Assembly: GCA_030453055.1 (NCBI GenBank)
Contig: JAKDLC010000076.1
Location: 1 to 8,314 of the forward strand
Length of the DNA: 8,314 bases
Direction: 5' to 3'
DNA from: Nitrosospira sp.
GTDB taxonomy: Bacteria; Pseudomonadota; Gammaproteobacteria; Burkholderiales; Nitrosomonadaceae
This document shows, in pieces, positions 1 through 7,044 of this stretch (position 1 is its first letter; every line of letters begins with the position of its first letter). The notes under the pieces were generated by a model. It was not told the DNA's origin. It did no database searches and saw nothing but the letters and a program-made list of their open reading frames with translations. A program made the translations under genes and the position numbers.

Positions 1-396
1 ACCGCGTTAGCGGTTGCGGCGGTTTCGGGCAAGGCGGGTATTTCGAATCCCGGCGCACACGGCTTTTCCGAAATTTTGTATGCATTGTCGTCGGCCTCCA
101 ACAATAACGGCAGCGCGTTTGCCGGCTTATCGGCCAACACGCCGTTCTACAATGTCCTGCTGGCGGTCGCAATGTGGTTCGGCCGCTTTATTCCCATCGT
201 GGCAGTGTTGGCGATCGCCGGCTCACTGGCGGCGAAGAAGCGTCTTGAAGTGACCAGCGGAACGATGCCCACGCATGGCCCCCTCTTTATCGCGCTCCTG
301 GCCGGCACCGTCATTATCGTCGGCGTGCTGACCTACATTCCGGCGCTTGCACTGGGACCGGTTGTCGAGCATTTACAACTTTACGGTATACGCTGA
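1..396 (+). CDS. kdpA: KdpA, potassium-binding/translocating subunit of the K+-transporting ATPase (C-terminal part only)
   Basis: KdpA is the channel-like inner-membrane subunit of the KdpFABC pump, related to the Trk/Ktr/HKT K+ transporters, and forms the selectivity filter. Only the last 131 residues lie in the window; the frame is open at base 1, so the start is outside. The visible part holds the fourth pore-loop signature ([17 protein letters not shown], about residues 30-46 of the fragment), then a hydrophobic helix ([20 protein letters not shown]), the loop [11 protein letters not shown] and a last membrane helix ending in [13 protein letters not shown]. These motifs match the E. coli KdpA C-terminus as I know it. 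The TGA stop is at 394-396, 12 bases before kdpB, so the genes are co-transcribed. No ATG within the fragment should be taken as the start. Identification is firm. Confidence 0.97.
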   Translation, partial: TALAVAAVSGKAGISNPGAHGFSEILYALSSASNNNGSAFAGLSANTPFYNVLLAVAMWFGRFIPIVAVLAIAGSLAAKKRLEVTSGTMPTHGPLFIALLAGTVIIVGVLTYIPALALGPVVEHLQLYGIR

Positions 397-408
397 GAGG
401 CAACCGGC

Positions 409-2472
409 ATGTCACGCAAAAGCCTGACGCTTTTCGATTCCACGCTGATGGGCCCGGCCGTCATCGACGCGTTCAAAAAACTGGACCCGCGCGTCCAATG
501 GCGCAGTCCGGTGATGTTTGTCGTTTATATCGGCAGCATCCTTACCACTTTGCTGTTCATGCAGTCCGTTGCCGCGGGTGGAGAGGAGAGTCCTGTTTTT
601 ATTTTCACCATTACGGTATGGTTGTGGTTCACCGTGCTGTTCGCAAACTTCGCTGAAGCGCTGGCGGAAGGTCGCAGCAAGGCCCAGGCGGCTTCGCTCC
701 GTGCATTGAAACAAACGGTCGCCGCCAAGAAACTGGACGCGCCACGCCATGGCGGCAGTTGGACATCGACACCCGCCACCAGCCTGCGCAAGGGCGATGC
801 CGTGCTGGTGGAAGCGGGCGATATCATTCCAGCGGACGGTGAAGTGATCGAGGGCGTCGCGTCGGTTGACGAAAGCGCCATCACCGGCGAATCCGCGCCG
901 GTCATCCGCGAGTCGGGCGGCGATTTTTCCTCCGTCACCGGCGGCACCCGGATATTGTCCGATTGGCTGGTGGTGCGCATATCGGTCAATCCGGGCGAGG
1001 CATTCCTTGACCGCATGATCACCATGGTCGAGGCCGCCAAGCGGCAAAGAACGCCGAACGAAGTTGCGCTGAATATTCTGCTGGCGGCATTGACCATCAT
1101 CTTCCTGCTCGTGACGGTTACCCTGTTGCCATTCTCGTTATTCAGCGTGGAGACCGCCCAGGCCGGCGTACCTGTTACGATCACGATACTGATCGCACTT
1201 CTGGTTTGCCTGATTCCGACCACGATCGGCGGTTTGTTGTCCGCCATCGGCGTCGCGGGCATGAGCCGCATGATGCAGGCCAATGTCATCGCCACGTCCG
1301 GTCGTGCGGTGGAAGCCGCCGGCGACGTGGACGTGCTGTTGCTGGACAAAACCGGCACCATTACGCTGGGTAACCGGCAAGCGGCAGCATTCATTCCGGC
1401 TCCGGAGGTGACGGAGGAGCAACTGGCCGACGCCGCCCAACTGGCGTCGCTGGCGGATGAAACACCGGAGGGACGCAGCATCGTGGTGCTGGCAAAGCAG
1501 CGCTTCAACATTCGTGGACGCGAAATGGCGTCATTGAATGCGACGTTTGTCCCATTCAGCGCACAGACGCGCATAAGCGGCGTGGATGCCGGCGATCGCG
1601 CCATCCGCAAAGGCGCCGCCGATTCGATGAAAAAATACGTTGAATCGCTGGGACATCCTTTCCCTTCTGAAGTCACCGGCGTCGTGGGCGATATCGCGCG
1701 CCGCGGCAGCACGCCTTTGGTCGTGGTCGACGGTGTCCGGGTAATGGGCGTGGTGGAACTCAAGGATATCGTCAAGGGCGGCATCAAGGAGCGCTTTGCC
1801 GAGTTGCGTCGCATGGGCATCAGGACCATCATGATTACCGGGGACAATAAACTGACTGCCGCCGCGATCGCGGCCGAGGCGGGAGTCGACGACTTCCTGG
1901 CGGAAGCCACGCCGGAAGACAAGCTCAAGTTGATTCGCGCGTACCAAGCCGAGGGACGGCTGGTTGCGATGACCGGCGACGGCACCAACGACGCGCCCGC
2001 GCTGGCGCAGGCGGATGTGGCCGTCGCCATGAATTCCGGCACGCAGGCGGCGAAAGAGGCGGGCAACATGGTCGATCTCGATTCCAATCCGACCAAATTG
2101 CTCGAAATCGTCGAGATCGGCAAGCAGATGCTCATGACGCGCGGCGCCTTATCCACATTTTCGATAGCCAACGACGCCGCCAAGTATTTCGCGATCATTC
2201 CGGCGGCTTTCGTCACCACTTATCCGCAGCTGGCCGCGCTTGACGTCATGCGGCTTGGCAACCCATCGTCGGCGATCATCTCCGCCGTGATCTTCAATGC
2301 GCTGATTATTGTGGTATTGATTCCGCTGGCATTGAAGGGTGTGAAATACCGTGCCGTTGGCGCCGCCCTGCTGTTGCGCCGTAATCTGCTTATTTACGGG
2401 TTGGGCGGCATCCTGGCGCCCTTTGCCGGCATCAAGCTAATCGACATGGCGCTGAGCATTTTAGGGGTCTGA
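409..2472 (+). CDS. kdpB: KdpB, ATP-hydrolysing P-type ATPase subunit of the Kdp K+ pump
   Basis: KdpB is the catalytic subunit (class IA P-type ATPase) that couples ATP hydrolysis to K+ uptake through KdpA. The 687 residues are close to the usual ~680. In order: N-terminal membrane helices (about 36-55 and 63-82); the actuator domain with TGES at 159-162; the membrane segment with CLIPTT (268-272), carrying the P-type core proline; the phosphorylation motif [11 protein letters not shown] with acceptor Asp313; the nucleotide-binding domain (about 320-450, with KGA at 401-403); TGDN at 477-480; the hinge [11 protein letters not shown] at 522-532; and membrane motif NDAAKYF with Asp589 and Lys592, equivalent to the charged pair implicated in E. 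coli coupling. Ser162 of TGES is present; in E. coli phosphorylation of this serine inhibits the pump at high K+. GAGAGG at 395-400, 8 bases before the ATG, supports the start. All catalytic residues are intact. Confidence 0.98.
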   Translation: MSRKSLTLFDSTLMGPAVIDAFKKLDPRVQWRSPVMFVVYIGSILTTLLFMQSVAAGGEESPVFIFTITVWLWFTVLFANFAEALAEGRSKAQAASLRALKQTVAAKKLDAPRHGGSWTSTPATSLRKGDAVLVEAGDIIPADGEVIEGVASVDESAITGESAPVIRESGGDFSSVTGGTRILSDWLVVRISVNPGEAFLDRMITMVEAAKRQRTPNEVALNILLAALTIIFLLVTVTLLPFSLFSVETAQAGVPVTITILIALLVCLIPTTIGGLLSAIGVAGMSRMMQANVIATSGRAVEAAGDVDVLLLDKTGTITLGNRQAAAFIPAPEVTEEQLADAAQLASLADETPEGRSIVVLAKQRFNIRGREMASLNATFVPFSAQTRISGVDAGDRAIRKGAADSMKKYVESLGHPFPSEVTGVVGDIARRGSTPLVVVDGVRVMGVVELKDIVKGGIKERFAELRRMGIRTIMITGDNKLTAAAIAAEAGVDDFLAEATPEDKLKLIRAYQAEGRLVAMTGDGTNDAPALAQADVAVAMNSGTQAAKEAGNMVDLDSNPTKLLEIVEIGKQMLMTRGALSTFSIANDAAKYFAIIPAAFVTTYPQLAALDVMRLGNPSSAIISAVIFNALIIVVLIPLALKGVKYRAVGAALLLRRNLLIYGLGGILAPFAGIKLIDMALSILGV

Positions 2473-2473
2473 C

Positions 2474-3067
2474 ATGAAATCCGTCCTCCGTCCCGCATTC
2501 GTATTGTTTACCGCGCTGACACTCGTTTGCGGCGTACTGTACCCGTTTGCAATCACCGGCGTCGGGCAAATTTTTTTCCCGGATAAAGCGGCGGGCAGCC
2601 TGGTATTGCGTGATGGCAGCCTGGTCGGCTCGGCGCTGATCGGTCAGGCGTTTTCATCGCCTGCCTATTTCTGGGGCCGGCCCTCCGCCACCAGTCCGAT
2701 GCCGAACAACGCGACATCATCGGGCGGATCAAATCTCGGTCCCACCAATCCCGCACAGATCGATGCGGTAAAAGAACGTATCGAGGCGTTGAAACTGGCC
2801 GATCCCGGCAATACCGCACGCATTCCGGTTGACCTGGTGACAGCCTCGGCCAGTGGCCTGGACCCGGAAATCAGCTTGGCCGCCGCTTACTATCAGGCGG
2901 GACGCATCGCGCGCACACGTAAACTGACTATCGAAGAAGTGCGCGGCATGATTGATAAACACAGCGATCCGCAGTATTTTGGCTTTTTTGGGGAGCCGCG
3001 CGTCAATGTACTGGCGCTGAATCTGGCGCTCGATCAACGCCGTCAGATATCGGGGCATGAAGGGTAA
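2474..3067 (+). CDS. kdpC: KdpC, accessory subunit of the Kdp K+-transporting ATPase
   Basis: KdpC is a single-span inner-membrane subunit with a periplasmic domain that stabilises the KdpFABC complex and raises its apparent affinity. The 197-residue product has one N-terminal membrane helix (about 7-28), then the family signatures GSALIGQAF (52-60), YFWGRPSAT (65-73), SSGGSNLGPTNP (82-93), PVDLVTASASGLDPEIS (118-134), AAAYYQAGRIA (136-146) and the closing VNVLALNLALD (177-187). The ATG lies one base after the kdpB stop; AGGGG at 2463-2467 inside the kdpB end serves as ribosome binding site, which favours translational coupling. The C-terminal tail QISGHEG (191-197) looks like a late addition: a near-copy of this gene end at 3133-3166 has TAG where this copy has CAG for Gln191. 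Without the tail the protein would be 190 residues, the same length as E. coli KdpC. Identification is firm. Confidence 0.97.
   Translation: MKSVLRPAFVLFTALTLVCGVLYPFAITGVGQIFFPDKAAGSLVLRDGSLVGSALIGQAFSSPAYFWGRPSATSPMPNNATSSGGSNLGPTNPAQIDAVKERIEALKLADPGNTARIPVDLVTASASGLDPEISLAAAYYQAGRIARTRKLTIEEVRGMIDKHSDPQYFGFFGEPRVNVLALNLALDQRRQISGHEG
3023..3056 (+). repeat. Direct repeat, copy 1 (kdpC 3' end)
   Basis: Thirty of 34 bases match 3133-3166 without gaps, at an offset of 110 bases. It starts CTGGCGCTCGATCA (14 identical bases) and ends AGATATCGGGGC (12 identical bases). This copy lies inside kdpC and encodes LALDQRRQISG. Confidence 0.85.
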
Positions 3068-3071
3068 CTCT

Positions 3072-3227
3072 ATGAATCCGGATAATGCGAGGGGACTCGT
3101 CGGGTTACGCTGCGCTAACCCGACCTACCATGCTGGCGCTCGATCAGTGGCGTTAGATATCGGGGCGGGAGAGTGCTTCATCAGTCTCATCAACAAAATT
3201 ACCATCGCTAACCATGTGCCCGATTGA
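3072..3227 (+). CDS. Possible 51-residue leader ORF linking kdpC to kdpD
   Basis: An open frame of 51 codons starts ATG at 3072, four bases after the kdpC stop, and ends TGA at 3225-3227, overlapping the kdpD start by 14 bases in another frame. AGGG at 3061-3064, inside the kdpC end, lies 7 bases before its ATG and could serve as a ribosome binding site. The product begins MNPDNARGLVGLRCANPTYH; the stretch VGLRCANPTY is simply the translated REP-like hairpin, and the rest comes from the kdpC-duplicate in a different frame, so it is not a known protein domain. The peptide itself is probably meaningless. The frame may matter because ribosomes crossing it would end at the kdpD ATG, which has no visible Shine-Dalgarno sequence. 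It could equally be a chance open frame. Confidence 0.3.
   Translation: MNPDNARGLVGLRCANPTYHAGARSVALDIGAGECFISLINKITIANHVPD
3099..3128 (-). repeat. REP-like palindrome, copy 1 (with GTAG box on the minus strand)
   Basis: Bases 3099-3124 form a hairpin: arms GTCGGGTTA and TAACCCGAC pair over 9 base pairs, and the centre CGCTGCGC can form two more pairs with a bulged C. Bases 3125-3128 read GTAG on the minus strand, immediately 5' of the palindrome. A GTAG tetranucleotide followed by an imperfect hairpin is the classic layout of REP sequences mobilised by RAYT (TnpA-REP) transposases; no such gene is in the window. A second copy, inverted, lies at 7000-7021. There is no T-tract, so this is not a standard intrinsic terminator. 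Confidence 0.8.
3133..3166 (+). repeat. Direct repeat, copy 2 (duplicated kdpC 3' end, non-coding remnant)
   Basis: This segment matches 3023-3056 at 30 of 34 positions. Read from ATG at 3130 it gives MLALDQWR followed by TAG at 3154-3156, recalling the KdpC terminus LALDQRR. It lies just after the REP-like hairpin. I infer that it is either the original end of kdpC displaced by an insertion, or the product of a tandem duplication. Confidence 0.8.
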
Positions 3228-6045
3228 TCACCCGCGCGACCCCCAACGCCCCGATCCGGATGCCTTGCTGGTGCAAGTGCAGGCCCGGGAGCGCCGCGCA
3301 TCCCGTGGCAAACTCCGCGTTTATTTCGGCGCTTCCGCAGGGGTCGGAAAAACTTATGCGATGCTGACCGCCGCGCGGCAACTGCAGGCTGACGGCCATG
3401 ACGTGGTCGTCGGGGTCGTCGAATCACATGGCCGCGATGAAACCGCATCACTCGTCAACGGGCTTGAAGTTTTGCCGCAAAAGAAAATCAGCTACCGCGG
3501 TAAAACGATCACCGAATTCGATATCGATGCGGCGCTGGCGCGGCGTCCCGCACTGATTCTAATAGATGAATTGGCGCATACCAATGCGCCCGATTCGCGT
3601 CACCCCAAGCGCTGGCAGGATGTCGAAGAGTTGCTGGATGATGGCATCGACGTATTCACGACGGTCAATGTGCAGCACCTGGAAAGCTTGAATGACGTGG
3701 TTGGCGGAATCACCGGCATTCGCGTGGGGGAGACTCTGCCTGATACCGTATTCGATGAAGCCAATGAAGTCGTGCTGGTGGATATTACGGCGGATGAGTT
3801 GCTCAGGCGGCTCAAGGCCGGGAAAGTCTATCAGGCGCAACAGGCGGGACGCGCGGCGCGCAATTTCTTCCGTAAAGGCAACCTGATCGCATTGCGCGAA
3901 CTGGCGCTGCGCCGCACCGCTGATCGCGTCGAAGATGATGTGCAGGCGTACCGGATTGAAAAATCCATCGGCGCGGTATGGAAGACGGATTCAGCCCTGC
4001 TCGCTTGCATTGGGCCAGATACGGGGGCGGAACATGTGGTTCGAAGCGCGGCGCGGCTGGCCAGTCAATTGAACGCCGGATGGCATGCGATTTACGTTGA
4101 GACGCCGCAATTGCAGCGTCTGCCGTCGGCGCATCGCGAACGGATATTGAAGACGCTGAAGCTTGCTCAGGATAATGGCGCCACCACAGCGGTGCTGGCC
4201 GGAAACGACATTGCGCTTGCGATAGTGGACTATGCGCGAAATCACAATTTCTCGAATATCATAGTGGGGCGCGGCCGCCGCACCTGGCCCTGGCGCGGCG
4301 CATATCCGAAGCGCATTGCCGCTTACGCGCCGGAGATGGATTTGATCGAAATCGGCCGTGCAGGTGCGGAACAGCCGCCGGTTTCGGAAAGATCGAACGC
4401 AGCAGCCGTATCCCGGCCTGCCGAAAGGGAGGAGTCGCCCTCCTCACCACGCCGTCCCGCGTCCCAATGGGGTTACGTCTGGGCGGCGGCGGCCAGCCTG
4501 CTGACGGCGCTCGTCGCCATGCCGCTGTCGCCCTACCTGGATCTGCCCAACATCATCCTGTTTTTTTTGCTGACAGTGGTGCTGGTTGCCGTGCGGTTAG
4601 GGCGCGGGCCTGCGGTGGCCGCCACATTCGTGGGGGTCTTGACGTTCGACTTCTTTTTTGTGCCGCCACGATTCTCGTTTGCGGTCAGCGATCTGCAATA
4701 CCTGGTGACGTTTGCGATAATGCTTGCGGTGGGCTTGATTACCGGCCATCTTACCGCCGGCCTGCGCTATCAGGCCCGCGTCGCATCGCATCGTGAATCT
4801 CGCGCGCGCGCCTTGTATGAATTCGCGCGCGAATTGTCGGGCGTATTGCAGACCGAACAGATATTCGAAAGTACGCGCACGTTCATTCAGCGCACGTTTC
4901 GCGCCAAGGCGACATTATTGTTACCGGACGGCGCCGGCCGCTTACAACCGCCGCCGCTTGCGTCAGGTGAAGTATCGAATGCCTCACCCATATCTGCGCT
5001 GGAACACATCTATGAGTTGGATATGGCCATCGCGCAATGGGCGTTTGACCATGCGATACCGGCGGGTATCGGCACGGATACGCTGCCCGGCGGCAGCTTC
5101 TTCTATCTGCCGCTGGTCGCGCCGATGCGTACGCGCGGCCTGCTCGCCATCCAGCCCGAGAGCCGCCATTGGATACTCATCCCCGAGCAGCGGCGGCAGC
5201 TCGACACATTTGCCGCACTGGCGGCGATTGCGCTGGAGCGGGTGCATTACATCGAGATCGCACAGGATGTGCTGATACGCATGGAATCCGAGCGGCTGCG
5301 CAACTCCTTGCTTTCCGCGCTGTCGCACGACCTGCGCACGCCACTGACGTCGCTGGTGGGGTTGTCCGAGTCGCTCGCGTTGTCCGCGCCGCTTGCTCCG
5401 CCGCAGCAGGAACTTGCCATCGCCTTGCGTGACGAAGCGCTTCGAATGAGCGATCTGGTATCAAACCTGCTGGATATGGCGCGTATACAGAGCGGGGAAG
5501 TCAAACTCAACTTGCAATGGCAACCGTTTGAAGAAGTGGTCGGGAGCGCATTGCGGGCCTGCGGCTTGCAGCTTACCCGGCATCATATGCAAACCCGGCT
5601 TCCGCGCGATTTGCCCCTTGTTCGCTTCGATGCCGTGCTGATCGAGCGAGTGCTGTGCAATCTCGTTGAAAATGCGAGCAAATACACGCCGGCCGGTTCG
5701 TGTGTCATCATTGCAGCCAGAGTGAAAGAGCCATTTCTGGAAGCGACTGTTTCCGATAACGGACCCGGGCTGCCTCGCGGCATGGAGGAGGCGGTTTTCG
5801 AGAAATTCACCCGTGGTGAGCGGGAATCGGCTAAACCCGGCGTCGGCCTGGGACTCGCGATTTGCCGCGCCATCGTCGAGACGCACGGCGGTACCATCCA
5901 TGCCGAACGCGCATCGAATGGCGGAGCCTCTTTCGTATTTACGCTTCCGCTCGGCACACCTCCGGACATGCCCGGAATGGATGAGAGCGCGCTCAGTCCG
6001 GCAAATGAGGCGGATGCGCCGGGTTCCGCTGCTCTCACTCCGTAG
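3214..6045 (+). CDS. kdpD: KdpD, membrane sensor histidine kinase for K+ limitation
   Basis: KdpD phosphorylates KdpE when K+ is scarce or turgor falls. Domains of the 943 residues: N-terminal KdpD domain with Walker A GASAGVGKT (39-47) and LILIDELAHTNAP (114-126); a universal-stress-protein-like domain (about 255-380); a charged linker (382-416); four closely packed membrane helices (about 420-438, 446-462, 466-482, 495-513); a GAF-like domain (about 535-675); and the kinase core with H-box SALSHDLRTP (phospho-acceptor His705), N-box NLVENASKYTP (Asn820), DNGPGL (848-853) and GVGLGLA (876-882). All catalytic motifs are present. It is about 50 residues longer than E. coli KdpD (894), partly from a 31-residue low-complexity tail after LPL (910-912). 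ATG 3214 is the first start after an in-frame TAG at 3154, and RPDPDALL at 12-19 aligns with the E. coli N-terminus. No clear Shine-Dalgarno precedes it. Confidence 0.98.
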   Translation: MCPIDHPRDPQRPDPDALLVQVQARERRASRGKLRVYFGASAGVGKTYAMLTAARQLQADGHDVVVGVVESHGRDETASLVNGLEVLPQKKISYRGKTITEFDIDAALARRPALILIDELAHTNAPDSRHPKRWQDVEELLDDGIDVFTTVNVQHLESLNDVVGGITGIRVGETLPDTVFDEANEVVLVDITADELLRRLKAGKVYQAQQAGRAARNFFRKGNLIALRELALRRTADRVEDDVQAYRIEKSIGAVWKTDSALLACIGPDTGAEHVVRSAARLASQLNAGWHAIYVETPQLQRLPSAHRERILKTLKLAQDNGATTAVLAGNDIALAIVDYARNHNFSNIIVGRGRRTWPWRGAYPKRIAAYAPEMDLIEIGRAGAEQPPVSERSNAAAVSRPAEREESPSSPRRPASQWGYVWAAAASLLTALVAMPLSPYLDLPNIILFFLLTVVLVAVRLGRGPAVAATFVGVLTFDFFFVPPRFSFAVSDLQYLVTFAIMLAVGLITGHLTAGLRYQARVASHRESRARALYEFARELSGVLQTEQIFESTRTFIQRTFRAKATLLLPDGAGRLQPPPLASGEVSNASPISALEHIYELDMAIAQWAFDHAIPAGIGTDTLPGGSFFYLPLVAPMRTRGLLAIQPESRHWILIPEQRRQLDTFAALAAIALERVHYIEIAQDVLIRMESERLRNSLLSALSHDLRTPLTSLVGLSESLALSAPLAPPQQELAIALRDEALRMSDLVSNLLDMARIQSGEVKLNLQWQPFEEVVGSALRACGLQLTRHHMQTRLPRDLPLVRFDAVLIERVLCNLVENASKYTPAGSCVIIAARVKEPFLEATVSDNGPGLPRGMEEAVFEKFTRGERESAKPGVGLGLAICRAIVETHGGTIHAERASNGGASFVFTLPLGTPPDMPGMDESALSPANEADAPGSAALTP

Positions 6046-6156
6046 CGGCCCCACCCGGAAGGTGAGCGTCAAATAATACGAAATATCGTTATTAATCATA
6101 ACACTGATCTATTAAATGAGCGGTCAACTACCGGATTCTGGATTATCGAGGCGCAC
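6046..6156 (+). promoter_or_regulatory. AT-rich kdpD-kdpE spacer with imperfect palindrome; possible kdpE regulatory site
   Basis: The 111-base gap is unusual because kdpD and kdpE commonly overlap or abut. Its middle (about 6071-6118) is strikingly AT-rich compared with the surrounding genes. It contains an imperfect inverted repeat: AATAA (6072-6076), CGA (6079-6081), AATA loop, TCG (6086-6088), TTATT (6089-6093). TATTAA at 6110-6115 resembles a -10 box, but no convincing -35 is found at 17 bases. It could hold a weak separate promoter for kdpE or a regulator site. No intrinsic terminator is visible, so read-through from kdpD remains likely. Confidence 0.25.
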
Positions 6157-6858
6157 ATGAGGGAATCCGTGCCCATGGCTCTCATAGTCGAAGATGAACC
6201 GCAAATCCGGCGTTTCGTGCGTATGGCGCTGGAGACGGAAGGATGGCAAACCTTCGAATCGGAAACGATGCGGCGCGGGCTCATCGATGCGGGAACACGC
6301 AGGCCGGACCTGATTATCCTGGATCTCGGCCTGCCTGACGGTGATGGCGCCGATTTCATTCTGGACGTCAGAAAATGGTCATCGGTTCCCATCATCGTTT
6401 TGTCGGCGCGGGTCAATGAGCAGGATAAGGTCAACGCGCTGGATGCCGGCGCCGATGACTATCTTACCAAACCGTTCGGCGTCGGCGAACTCCTGGCGCG
6501 CGTACGCGCCATGCAACGGCGGAATTTCCAACTCGGCGTCAATGATGACGGGGTTTGCGAGTTTGGCGATGTCAAAATCGACCTCAAGGCGCGCCTGATA
6601 ACCAGGGCGAATCAGGTGGTTCATTTGACGCCGATCGAGTATCGGCTCCTGCTGGCATTAGTGAAGAATGCGGGACGGGTGGTAACCAGTCCGCAACTTC
6701 TACGCGAAGTCTGGGGACCGTCGCACTCGGAAAACGGTCATTATCTACGCATCTACATGGGACATTTGAGGCAAAAACTCGAAGACGATCCTGCGCAGCC
6801 GAAATACCTCCAGACCGAAACCGCCGTTGGCTACCGATTGTTTTTGCCGCCGGAATAA
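6157..6858 (+). CDS. kdpE: KdpE, OmpR-type response regulator of the kdp operon
   Basis: KdpE is the DNA-binding partner of KdpD; phosphorylated KdpE activates the kdp structural-gene promoter. The 233-residue product has an N-terminal receiver domain with the acidic pocket EDE (12-14), phospho-acceptor Asp56 in DLIILDLGLPDGDG, switch Ser83 in VLSAR and Lys105 in LTKPFG, and a C-terminal winged-helix OmpR/PhoB domain (about 135-230) with LTPIEYRLL (157-165) and the recognition region HYLRIYMGHLRQKLEDDP (195-212), which is very like E. coli KdpE. ATG 6157 has GAGG at 6148-6151, 5 bases upstream. An alternative in-frame ATG at 6175 would give MALIVEDE, closer to the E. coli N-terminus, and is preceded by AGGGA at 6160-6164, 10 bases away. 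Either start is possible; the domains are unaffected. Confidence 0.97.
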   Translation: MRESVPMALIVEDEPQIRRFVRMALETEGWQTFESETMRRGLIDAGTRRPDLIILDLGLPDGDGADFILDVRKWSSVPIIVLSARVNEQDKVNALDAGADDYLTKPFGVGELLARVRAMQRRNFQLGVNDDGVCEFGDVKIDLKARLITRANQVVHLTPIEYRLLLALVKNAGRVVTSPQLLREVWGPSHSENGHYLRIYMGHLRQKLEDDPAQPKYLQTETAVGYRLFLPPE

Positions 6859-6999
6859 GGCGCTGACGTCAGGGGGCAGTCAGAGGACGCTCCGATAAAG
6901 TTGAAGGTTAGGGGCCGGGTCGGCGCAACCTCACGGCTGGGATGGCCTCCCAAGCATGCCAAGCGTAAAATGTCGAAACCGGCAACGATTCAGCTTTTA

Positions 7000-7021
7000 C
7001 GGATTAGCGCAGCGTAATCCG
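7000..7021 (+). repeat. REP-like palindrome, copy 2 (inverted relative to copy 1)
   Basis: CGGATTAGCGCAGCGTAATC plus CG forms a hairpin with arms CGGATTA and TAATCCG. Its reverse complement matches 3101-3122 at 20 of 22 bases. The two differences fall at paired positions (G-C in copy 1, A-T in copy 2), so the stem is preserved. The identity extends two bases further (the GT before CGG in copy 1), but the GTAG box side has diverged: the bases before 7000 read CTTTTA. The orientation is opposite to copy 1. Confidence 0.8.
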
Positions 7022-7034
7022 ACATATTCCCCTT

Positions 7035-7039
7035 AAGGA
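7035..7039 (+). promoter_or_regulatory. Ribosome binding site deciding the start of the downstream ORF
   Basis: AAGGA at 7035-7039 overlaps a first in-frame ATG at 7039 but sits 5 bases before the ATG at 7045. The second ATG is therefore the likelier start. Confidence 0.6.
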
Positions 7040-7044
7040 TGGCA

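Larger units (their letters stand above)
6859..7044. other. Intergenic region after kdpE
   Basis: This 186-base gap separates kdp from the next gene. I see a 10-base perfect palindrome CTGACGTCAG (6863-6872), a small stem TGGGA/TCCCA around 6939-6953 with no T-tract behind it, and the second REP-like hairpin (7000-7021). No convincing intrinsic terminator or sigma-70 promoter can be called by eye, so whether the downstream gene belongs to the kdp transcript cannot be settled from sequence. Confidence 0.6.

Noticed and set aside
525..2219. 564-codon open frame on the minus strand opposite kdpB
   Set aside because: It is antisense to a fully intact kdpB with all P-type motifs. Its product is Ser/Thr/Ala-rich with no domain, typical of a shadow frame in GC-rich coding DNA.
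3099..3124. Intrinsic terminator between kdpC and kdpD
   Set aside because: The hairpin is strong, but the following bases are CTACCATGC with no T-tract, and the same palindrome recurs elsewhere, so a REP-like repeat explains it better.
4561..4568. Run of eight T in kdpD as a possible phase-variable tract
   Set aside because: It encodes Phe-Phe-Leu in a transmembrane helix, where TTT codons are expected. The frame is intact and an eight-base run in one gene is weak evidence.
4820..4835. 16-base perfect palindrome AATTCGCGCGCGAATT
   Set aside because: It lies within kdpD and encodes EFARE in the well-conserved helix after the membrane domain. Codon choice in GC-rich DNA accounts for it.
5461..6099. 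212-codon minus-strand frame opposite the kdpD 3' end
   Set aside because: It overlaps the kinase catalytic core of kdpD, has no recognisable domain, and is explained as a shadow frame.
6863..6872. Perfect 10-base palindrome CTGACGTCAG after kdpE as an operator
   Set aside because: It is too short and occurs once; no promoter elements accompany it.
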